Shown piece after piece: positions 59,201-64,000 of a stretch of DNA of 64,000 nt (position 1 is the first letter of the stretch; every line of letters starts with the position of its first letter). The DNA is taken from assembly GCA_017395215.1 (NCBI GenBank), contig JAFPVW010000066.1, positions 1 to 64,000 of the forward strand. Direction: 5' to 3'. A program made the position numbers and the translations under genes. The DNA comes from Prevotella sp. GTDB lineage: Bacteria; Bacteroidota; Bacteroidia; Bacteroidales; Bacteroidaceae. Below the pieces are notes generated by a model. It saw only the letters and a list, made by a program, of their open reading frames with translations. It did not search any database and was not told where the DNA came from.

Positions 59201-60546
59201 ATTCTGGCCTGAACGGTATTGTTCATTGTATTGAACTCACCCTGAACGCTTGTAGCTTTTTCGTAAGCCTCGGTGGCCCGCTCCTGATGTTTTCGGACAT
59301 CATCAATCTTGTCGGCCATCGTGGCAAGCACGGCAACCGCACGGCTGCCGTCGAGCCCCATGTCGTCGAGCATCTTCATCATCGTCTGCGGGTCTGCCTT
59401 CTTCAAACTGTCAGCCAGTGCAAGGATGGCGGCATTGGCATCCTTGTTAAGCAGGTCGGTAAACTCCTTGACGTCCTTGCCGGCAATCTTGGCGAACTTG
59501 GCCGTGTCGGTCTGCATCTTCGTAAGCATGTTGCCGAAGGCCGTGGCAGCCATCTCGTCACGCAGCAGGTTCTCGTCCATGACGGTACCGAATCCCATAA
59601 TCTGTGCCTGCGTCAGTCCCAGCTGCTTGCCGAAGCCGGCCACGCGTGCCGTGAAGTCAACGAGAAATCCCGCCTGGGCGCTGGAGTTCTGCGCCAGTTC
59701 GTTCAGGGCCGAACCAGTTGCCAGCATGGCGCCCTTCAGTCCTCTCTTCTCATCCTCGCCGAAGGCCATGGCCAGCTTACCAATCTTATCGACGGCGTCA
59801 TCGCCGAGATCGTCGCCCAGGGCCACTCCTATCATGTCGGCAGCTTCGACGAACTCAAGGATATCCTTCTTAGCCTGCAGTCCCAGTCGTCCGGCACTTC
59901 CAGCCAGCTGGTTCAGCTGCTCGCGGCTTGTACGGGTATCCATCCTCTTCAGCTCCTCGTTCATATCGCGCACCTGGTCGGCGGTCATCCCAGTGTACTT
60001 ACGTACGTCGGCCATCTCCTCCTCCATCTGGGCATAGTCCTCCACCGACTTGCGGATGGTCGTTGATATTCCGGAGATGCTTTGCACCAGTACGAAGATA
60101 CCGCCCCAGCTGTCGTTCAGGAACTTGAAGAACCTGCCCAGAACAGGCTGGGAGGCCTTACTCTCGTCCTTAATCTTGGCGAGTTCCGTGTTAGCCTCTT
60201 TCAGGGCCGCCGTCAGCGCTTTCCAGTTCTCGCTGCCACGCTCTATACTACCGCTGTTCAGAAGCGCATTGATGTCCTTGATCGTGTCCCTCAACTGTTT
60301 AGGACTAGCCCCCGACATGTTCCGGATGGACTTGTTGACGGTTGTCAATCGGTTCTCCATCATTTCCAGCTGCTTGACGTTCTTGCTGATCTCCTTTTCA
60401 AGTTTACCGAACTGCTTGGAGTCAGGGGCGTAAGCCGACTGTTTCTTTCTCAGGTCGCCGATTTTCTTTTGAAGCGTCTCAATCTCCCTCTTGGCCTGGT
60501 CAGTATTGAGCCGGATTACAGTCTCGTATCTTTCTGTCTTTGCCAT
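56299..60546 (-). CDS. Phage tail tape measure protein
   Basis: The 1415-residue protein has an N-terminal coiled coil (about 15-140), a TP901-type core (MADVRKYTGMTADQVRDMNEELKRM and the segment with MIGVALGDDLGDDAVDKIGKLA), hydrophobic stretches near residues 490-520 and 590-610, long charged coiled coils rich in Arg/Glu/Gln (about 830-1080), and a C-terminal Ala/Gly hydrophobic segment (AAPVIAAAFAAMATAAGMI). Its length should set a tail of roughly 200 nm. ATG at 60546 is chosen because a promoter box (TATATTTG, 60577-60584) separates it from the upstream in-frame start at 60579. Confidence 0.9.
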   Translation of the reverse strand: MAKTERYETVIRLNTDQAKREIETLQKKIGDLRKKQSAYAPDSKQFGKLEKEISKNVKQLEMMENRLTTVNKSIRNMSGASPKQLRDTIKDINALLNSGSIERGSENWKALTAALKEANTELAKIKDESKASQPVLGRFFKFLNDSWGGIFVLVQSISGISTTIRKSVEDYAQMEEEMADVRKYTGMTADQVRDMNEELKRMDTRTSREQLNQLAGSAGRLGLQAKKDILEFVEAADMIGVALGDDLGDDAVDKIGKLAMAFGEDEKRGLKGAMLATGSALNELAQNSSAQAGFLVDFTARVAGFGKQLGLTQAQIMGFGTVMDENLLRDEMAATAFGNMLTKMQTDTAKFAKIAGKDVKEFTDLLNKDANAAILALADSLKKADPQTMMKMLDDMGLDGSRAVAVLATMADKIDDVRKHQERATEAYEKATSVQGEFNTMNNTVQARIDKCKKQFHEMTVELGERLLPVVQYTITGASVLAKTLSVLTGFVYDHWKGLTVLGGYIATLTVLWNYNTIAMKASNAVQAISVALSKGHAFVIKTLQQAHVAWRIAIAAVTANHVRLNSAMADMKRLQMTNVWTALATVVLTVAVAVWGAYRAWKSHSDAIRENLQQVKEMRAQHELQIDMAKKVNESIAEQKTRVEQLTRIIRSNVYSVDERRAAIKKLQSIVPDYHASISNEGKLYEENSKSIKQYIQDLSDAALAEAIYQKKVEINRKKMDLDFKQHRIENSLKAVQAYRDTQQQETTTEWVDADGRVHRSQTKTASAIESDRQQKIHEKRLEDVKSETKVVKAEEDYLDSVLEKNKKVNQLYTGKVTNSNTPSDVRDSGTAPISYISDAERKKQDEERHKREIEERRRLREAEDAAKAEADAAIAAKTHEYAVGRIAYRQYIQDMARLQQEGLEKRRDVYQKGTAEYEKLNRQLEELIFKGDSQVNRMRLEDLQRCMLRQQAEIEAQAAREEITETEKQERLRLLNEMFLADKVELYRQGTKERMDAEWELEQAEQRNRLEHERQYQQQLSQVREQYLGMGNERQLQIALAGLDELHARGLLKEEEYQRARIAIRAQYGSAQSPSEQTRKTAGDMLTIARNATAATASDTPFAGTIKNYQATVDKLRELYADDKQNHDAYLLAKQQATAQFCQDLAAEMQAAYQTVNQVMQAASSYFTAQQEYETAQVKAKYDKQIEAAGNNQAKVKKLQEKQQKEEAAIKTKYNRRQMVIQMAQAIGQTAVNAIQAYGAGLSVGGPAAPVIAAAFAAMATAAGMIQIAALKKQQQAQEAGYYEGGFTGGRRYRREAGVVHEGEFVANHQAVNNPNVLPFLNFLDQAQRNNTVGSLTMQDVSRSMGGPSQVVAPIVNVRTDNEDLREELARVRDINDMLIAQLQQPINAQVVLTGPDGLNAQQKRLKYMMKNK

Positions 60547-60576
60547 AAAAAAAACGGTACATTTGCAATTACAATG

Positions 60577-60584
60577 CAAATATA
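60577..60584 (-). promoter_or_regulatory. Promoter -7 box for the tape measure gene
   Basis: Reads TATATTTG on the minus strand, 31 bases before the start; host-type promoter inside the prophage. The region also has the inverted pair ATTTGCAAT..ATGCAAAT. Confidence 0.55.
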
Positions 60585-60611
60585 CCGCTTATGGCAGTCT
60601 TACAAAAATAC

Positions 60612-60857
60612 TTATGAAATATGCGCTATACCGATAACGATGGCCAGGAACACGACGACGATGACAGCCGTCGCCACTCGCTCCTTGAGCGTCATGGGGC
60701 CGGCCTGCTTCTTGTATTCCTTCCACGTCTTGGGGTCAACAGGTCCTGACGTTTCGAGCATTTTGCCGCCTGCCGACTTCATTGCGGCCCCGACCAGCCA
60801 TGCTATGAGTATCAGTCCAAGCAGGCATCCGATTCCGGGTGATATCAGGTAAAACAT
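60612..60857 (-). CDS. Small two-helix membrane protein of the prophage
   Basis: The 81-residue protein has two hydrophobic segments (about 5-26 and 61-79) with a basic-polar loop (DPKTWKEYKKQAGPMTLKERV) between. I recognise no family. It could be a holin, antiholin or tail-assembly membrane factor; this cannot be decided. It has its own promoter box at 60881-60888 (TATCTTTG on the minus strand). Confidence 0.6.
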   Translation of the reverse strand: MFYLISPGIGCLLGLILIAWLVGAAMKSAGGKMLETSGPVDPKTWKEYKKQAGPMTLKERVATAVIVVVFLAIVIGIAHIS

Positions 60858-60880
60858 ATATTACTTCATCTTACTCGCTG

Positions 60881-60888
60881 CAAAGATA
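60881..60888 (-). promoter_or_regulatory. Promoter -7 box for the 81-residue membrane protein gene
   Basis: Reads TATCTTTG on the minus strand, 24 bases before the start at 60857. Confidence 0.6.
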
Positions 60889-60948
60889 GGATAATTCCGT
60901 GAGATTTCCAAGCTCTGCAACGGAAATCGGTATTATTTATACTTATTC

Positions 60949-60980
60949 TAAAAAGGCCGGAACAGTCAGTTCCCGGCCTT
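60949..60980 (-). terminator. Rho-independent terminator after the spanin-like gene
   Basis: On the minus strand AAGGCCGGGAAC pairs with GTTCCGGCCTT around a short loop, followed by a T run. The hairpin starts inside the last codons (KAGN) and stop of the preceding gene. Confidence 0.85.
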
Positions 60981-61532
60981 GATATACCTATTATAAGTTA
61001 CGCGCGCGTGAGGATTGAAGTTCACAATCTTCACCTTGTAGCCTTTCGTGCCCCATCGCCACCATAGGAAGCGGTGGCGGTACTCGCGGTACACCAGCGT
61101 ACTCAGCGAGTCGCGTATGTTGTAGTAGAACGTGGTGTCCTTCAGCTGCAGCGTCAGGTCGGCCCACTGGTCGTGGTAGTAGAAGCAGCTGTCTGTCTGG
61201 CGGTACTGCGCCGGCACGGAGTCGCTGGTCTCGAGCGTGGTGGTCTGCATGGCCTCGAGCTGGCGCACCCTGAGCTTCAGGTCCTTGATGAGCCGCTCGT
61301 CGGCGGCCAGTGCGTCCACCAGCTGCCTGGGCGCTACCTCGACCACCGTCTGCGTCACCACCTCGATGGAGTCGTGGATGGTGTCGCGCTGCAGGGGGAT
61401 GCGGGCGTGGGCGAGTTCATGGTTCAGACGGCCGACCTCGTCGTGCAGGCGGGTCAGCTGGTTGCGCTGGCGTCCGTACCAGCCCAGGGCGGCAATCAGT
61501 ATTGCCAGTGCAATGATGAATCTTATCTTCAT
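60966..61532 (-). CDS. Spanin-like/DUF6549-like prophage protein
   Basis: The 188-residue protein has an N-terminal membrane segment (about 3-18), a coiled coil (about 24-95) and a basic aromatic C-terminus (RFLWWRWGTKGYKVKIVNFNP). This plan, and its place next to a lysis-type enzyme, recall inner-membrane spanins (Rz-like). The C-terminal motif also recalls the Bacteroidota family DUF6549, a match I cannot confirm without a search. It follows the DUF5675-like gene by three bases. Confidence 0.6.
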   Translation of the reverse strand: MKIRFIIALAILIAALGWYGRQRNQLTRLHDEVGRLNHELAHARIPLQRDTIHDSIEVVTQTVVEVAPRQLVDALAADERLIKDLKLRVRQLEAMQTTTLETSDSVPAQYRQTDSCFYYHDQWADLTLQLKDTTFYYNIRDSLSTLVYREYRHRFLWWRWGTKGYKVKIVNFNPHARVTYNRYIKAGN

Positions 61533-61535
61533 ATG

Positions 61536-61988
61536 CTATTCGATGGTTATGTAAATATCGCCCTTTGCACCCTTCAGCGCCGCATACAGCCGCTTGAAGG
61601 TGGCCGTTGAGTTGAGCACCTTGCCCACCTCGCGGTTCTCGCCCACGAGGATGCAGCCCTCGCTGTCGCGTGCGGTGTTGCCGATGTGTATGAGTATTCC
61701 GTCGAAGCCGGGCACGTTGATGAGCCGCGGCACGTAGCCGTCGCAGAACTCATACGCCTTCTTCTGCGACATCCTGGGCGAGCGCACGCCCAGCGTCACG
61801 CGGTAGCGGCCCGTGGGTATGGCCGTCTCGCCCGGTACCTTGATGCGCTTGATGGCGGCCCGTGCCATGTCCTGGCGCAGCGAGCGGTCGCGGTCCTCGA
61901 TGGTGTCGCAGAAGCGCTGGCCGTCAATGTAGAGCCGCCCGATGGTGTACGTCGCCTTGCGGGCAATGCGTTTCAGTCTTAGTTCCAT
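61536..61988 (-). CDS. DUF5675-like protein, probable cell-wall enzyme
   Basis: The 150-residue protein starts with strands and a basic segment, then IPTGRYRV and ILIHIGNTARDSEGCILVG. The His...Ser/x-Gly-Cys arrangement is like the active site of YkuD-type L,D-transpeptidases, and the family DUF5675 occurs in many prophages. A role in wall cross-linking or lysis is inferred. No signal peptide is present, so export would need a holin, which fits the next gene upstream in the operon. Confidence 0.7.
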   Translation of the reverse strand: MELRLKRIARKATYTIGRLYIDGQRFCDTIEDRDRSLRQDMARAAIKRIKVPGETAIPTGRYRVTLGVRSPRMSQKKAYEFCDGYVPRLINVPGFDGILIHIGNTARDSEGCILVGENREVGKVLNSTATFKRLYAALKGAKGDIYITIE

Positions 61989-61991
61989 CGC

Positions 61992-62273
61992 TCACTCCTC
62001 CGTGCTTCCGGTTGTGTCATGGCCACGGCGCTCACGCCTGATCTGGTCCATCACGGCATGAATCTCGTTGCGCATCTGCCCGACGCGGTTGACGACGTAG
62101 ACCGAGATGCCGAACAGTCCGAGTGCTGCCGACAGTGCCTCGCCGATATACGTCAGCGGTCCTGCCCCGATGTCGAGTGTCAGCGCAAACGACACGAAGG
62201 CCATGGCCACGGCACTTGCTATGAGCAGCATGGCCGAAATGTGCTGGATCCAGTCTTTAGTATTCTGTTTCAT
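61992..62273 (-). CDS. Holin-like small membrane protein
   Basis: The 93-residue protein has two hydrophobic helices (about 11-34 and 41-62) and a charged C-terminal tail (MDQIRRERRGHDTT). Size, topology and the following cell-wall enzyme and spanin-like genes point to a holin. It has a promoter box at 62298-62305 and starts the lysis-type operon. Confidence 0.65.
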   Translation of the reverse strand: MKQNTKDWIQHISAMLLIASAVAMAFVSFALTLDIGAGPLTYIGEALSAALGLFGISVYVVNRVGQMRNEIHAVMDQIRRERRGHDTTGSTEE

Positions 62274-62297
62274 ACTTCCTTTGCTTTAAAGTCACAG

Positions 62298-62305
62298 CAA
62301 AGGTA
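62298..62305 (-). promoter_or_regulatory. Promoter -7 box for the lysis-type operon
   Basis: Reads TACCTTTG on the minus strand, 25 bases before the start at 62273. Confidence 0.7.
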
Positions 62306-62350
62306 GCATGAAACAGCATCGTTTAAAAATACGCGTGAATGCCTGCGAAA

Positions 62351-62413
62351 AGTTTGCTCCGGGCAAACTGGGAGTTTGCTCCGGGCAAACCGGGAGTTTG
62401 AGCCGGGCAAACT
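62351..62413. repeat. Three-copy tandem palindrome array, period 22 (prophage)
   Basis: The 19-bp palindrome AGTTTGCTCCGGGCAAACT starts at 62351, 62373 and 62395 (the last copy with GAGC), separated by GGG. The period is exactly 22 bp, as in the chromosomal array at 3398-3478, though the sequence is different; both are centred on a C/G core. It lies between the end of the BspA-like gene and the lysis-operon promoter. Confidence 0.9.
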
Positions 62414-62432
62414 TTTTGAGGGGTTTTCGGGG

Positions 62433-63623
62433 TCATGAAGAGACGGTCTTGACGGTCCATCCTGCAGGCACGCAGCTGGTGCTTCGGGTGACGCTCCATG
62501 AGCCGGTCTTGGTGAAGGTTCCGGCGGCGGCGACGCCCTCGAGCCAGCCGCTGCTGTAGGTGGCCGATGGCTTGGTGGTACACTTGACCTTGATGGCCTG
62601 GAGGCTTGAGCAGTTCTTGAACATGCTGTAGTAGCAGCTCGATACGAGGGTCTTGGCGGGCAGCTCGGGGGCCGTGGTGAGGGCTGAGCAGCCGTAGAAC
62701 ATGTAGTAGTAGCAGTAGGTGGCGAGCGTCGTGGCTGGCAGTGCGGGTGGGTTTACGAGAGCCTTGCAGCCTGTGAACATGTAGCGGTAGCAAAAGCTTG
62801 CGAGCGTCGTGGCTGGCAGCTCGGGGGCTGTGGTCAGCGACGTGCAGGAGCCGAACATCTGGCGGTAGCAGTAGGTGGCGAGGTGCGTGGCTGGCAGCGT
62901 GGGGGCTGTGGCGAGCGACGAGCAGCCGTTGAACATGTGGCTGTAGCAGTAGGAGACGAGCGTCGTGGCGGGCAGCGTGGCCGGCGGCGTCAGCAGCGTG
63001 GTGCATCCGTTGAACAGGCTGTTGTAGCAGTGCTGCGTCACGTTGTCGGCCAGTATCAGGTCACGGGCGGACACGACGGCGGCGTGGGTGAACAGGCGGT
63101 AGAACGTGTTGTCGGCGGCGATGGTGCTGCCGCCGCCGATGAGTGAGCAGATGTGGCCGCTGGCGTTGGCGGTCGCCGTGCCTGCGAAGCCGTGGTAGGA
63201 CACCCAGCTGCTGTCCAACGTGGCATAGGCAGAACTGCTGCCCCTGAACTCGAGCCGGTCGCCTGCCGCGACCTGGAGCGTGGTGCCTGGGGGCATGGAG
63301 GTCCAGCTGCCGCCGTTCAGGCGGTACTCAATAGCCGTACCTCCCTCCTGGGGCTCGTGGGTGGCAGCGTCGTAGAACAGCCAGGCGATGGTTCCGGCTG
63401 TGAGCACGTCGAGGGTGAGGGGCTGGTAGGCCGGTGCGGCGGCGCGCTGCGTGACGGTGAGCTGGCGGGTGATGCCGGCGGCGGCCACGGTGAGCTGCAT
63501 GGAGCGCGCCACGTCGAGGTCGTTCGGGCTGGAGCTGACGGCTATGGTGCCGCTGCCCTGCCCGGTGTAGTCGAGCGTGAGTGTGCCGGAGCCTGCTGTC
63601 CAGGGTATGACTTTCTGTGCCAT
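62433..63623 (-). CDS. BACON-like and BspA-type LRR adhesin-like prophage protein
   Basis: The 396-residue protein starts at MAQKVIPW (63623) with a BACON-like beta-sandwich (about 5-65), a central region, then five 26-residue repeats (78-bp period in DNA, about 62615-63000) of the form TTLxSYCYxxMFxGCSSLxTAPxLPA. These are BspA/TpLRR-type repeats with a conserved Cys-Tyr and Met-Phe. There is no signal peptide, so export by a secretion pathway is unlikely and a virion location is favoured. A receptor-binding tail protein is the best guess. The upstream open frame to 63707 overlaps the preceding gene. Confidence 0.7.
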   Translation of the reverse strand: MAQKVIPWTAGSGTLTLDYTGQGSGTIAVSSSPNDLDVARSMQLTVAAAGITRQLTVTQRAAAPAYQPLTLDVLTAGTIAWLFYDAATHEPQEGGTAIEYRLNGGSWTSMPPGTTLQVAAGDRLEFRGSSSAYATLDSSWVSYHGFAGTATANASGHICSLIGGGSTIAADNTFYRLFTHAAVVSARDLILADNVTQHCYNSLFNGCTTLLTPPATLPATTLVSYCYSHMFNGCSSLATAPTLPATHLATYCYRQMFGSCTSLTTAPELPATTLASFCYRYMFTGCKALVNPPALPATTLATYCYYYMFYGCSALTTAPELPAKTLVSSCYYSMFKNCSSLQAIKVKCTTKPSATYSSGWLEGVAAAGTFTKTGSWSVTRSTSCVPAGWTVKTVSS

Positions 63624-63643
63624 GTCGTGTGTGTGTGCGTGCG

Positions 63644-64000
63644 TCAGGAAACGGTCCAGTTGGTGTTGGACTCTACGGTGAAGTACTCTGAGTCGGAGCC
63701 GTCCCACTCGAGCTCGATGCTGGCTGGCGTGACGTTGAGGAAGGCGTCGCCTGCGGCTATGGTGACGGTGCAGGTGTGCTGGTTGCCGGCGTCGTCGGTG
63801 ACGATGACCTGTCGCGACTTGGCGCTGGTGTCGGCGTTGGCGGGCACGCTGAACTGAATGGCGTAGTTGTACTCGGCGGTTGCGCCGGGGTCTCCGCTGA
63901 TGTCGGCGCCGTTGGCGGTCTGTGCGCCGTTGGCTGTGTAGGCGGCTGGTAGGGAGAGCTGGAGGTCGCCGTTGCCGAGTGCGAAGGTGAGTGCCTTTGA
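63644..64000 (-). CDS. BACON-domain prophage protein (C-terminal fragment)
   Basis: A continuous frame of 118 residues enters from the right edge and stops at 63644. It has strand-rich sequence (QLSLPAAYTANGA) and ends in a BACON-type segment with LNVTPASIELEW and FTVESNTNWTVS. BACON domains often bind glycans or mucin and occur in Bacteroidota phage proteins. The start of the gene is outside the window, so the full size is unknown. The next gene begins 20 bases after its stop. Confidence 0.65.
   Translation of the reverse strand, partial: SKALTFALGNGDLQLSLPAAYTANGAQTANGADISGDPGATAEYNYAIQFSVPANADTSAKSRQVIVTDDAGNQHTCTVTIAAGDAFLNVTPASIELEWDGSDSEYFTVESNTNWTVS

Larger units (their letters stand above)
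53245..64000. mobile_element. Prophage integrated at tRNA-fMet (left part)
   Basis: The segment from the tRNA 3' end to the right edge holds a tyrosine integrase, a tail hub-like protein, a tape measure protein, a lysis-type group and adhesin-like proteins. No capsid, portal or terminase gene is in the window; they may lie beyond 64000. The tRNA gene stays whole, so the attachment core would be within its 3' half, with the second copy beyond the right edge. The exact boundary cannot be set without the other end. The region 53265-53386 has no gene other than an imperfect hairpin (GTTGGGGA..TCCCCAAC, 53351-53379). Confidence 0.75.

Noticed and set aside
62433..63623. Diversity-generating retroelement target
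   Set aside because: Repeats are ordinary LRR units; no reverse transcriptase or template repeat was seen in the window.

Overview
The window looks like chromosome of a Prevotella-like member of the Bacteroidales. The evidence is the Bacteroidota promoter box TAnnTTTG in front of most transcription units, a Na+-translocating NADH dehydrogenase operon, a methionine synthase without the C-terminal activation domain, BspA-type leucine-rich repeats, BACON domains and a DUF4421 protein. No species can be named from the sequence alone.

Positions 1-31150 are mostly core genome: nqrDCBA (minus strand, nqrD cut by the left edge), a TamB-like envelope protein with a DUF4421 partner, an operon of smpB, metH, a HAD phosphatase, a GHL10 glycosidase and a TPR lipoprotein-like gene, then DMP19-like, MgtC-like and MltF-like genes, hisGDC, two tandem deoxynucleoside kinases, a sigma-70 factor, rpe with a 47-residue small protein upstream, gapA, mscL, a very large secreted C10 peptidase with leucine-rich repeats, and fmt.

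Positions 31343-52402 hold sixteen tightly packed or overlapping plus-strand genes behind one clear promoter. They encode a ferredoxin, a radical SAM enzyme, a DUF116-polyprenyl synthase fusion, a prenyltransferase-fold protein, a class II terpene (squalene-hopene-like) cyclase, four PQQ-like beta-propellers, a Tat-exported propeller, a Tat-exported ferredoxin, a NosR/NapH-like membrane iron-sulfur protein, a NuoE-NuoF fusion, a NuoG/HydA N-terminal-like subunit and a MacB/LolCDE-like ABC exporter. A TetR regulator faces it. I read this as an undescribed system that makes a cyclised terpenoid and couples NADH oxidation to electron transfer into the periplasm; the catalytic end point is not visible.

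Positions 53189-64000 begin with initiator tRNA-fMet, which appears to be the attachment site of a prophage: a tyrosine integrase, then on the minus strand a tail hub-like protein, a tape measure protein, a spanin/lysis-like group, a holin-like protein, and two adhesin-like proteins (BspA repeats; BACON), the last cut by the right edge.

Several families of small repeats run through the window: period-22 palindrome arrays, purine-rich period 7-8 arrays at gene junctions, a 98-bp inverted-repeat element inside metH, and a GTGGCTSATSAGCCAC palindrome. Several of these sit in frame inside genes, most strikingly in the ABC permease of the terpene/redox cluster.
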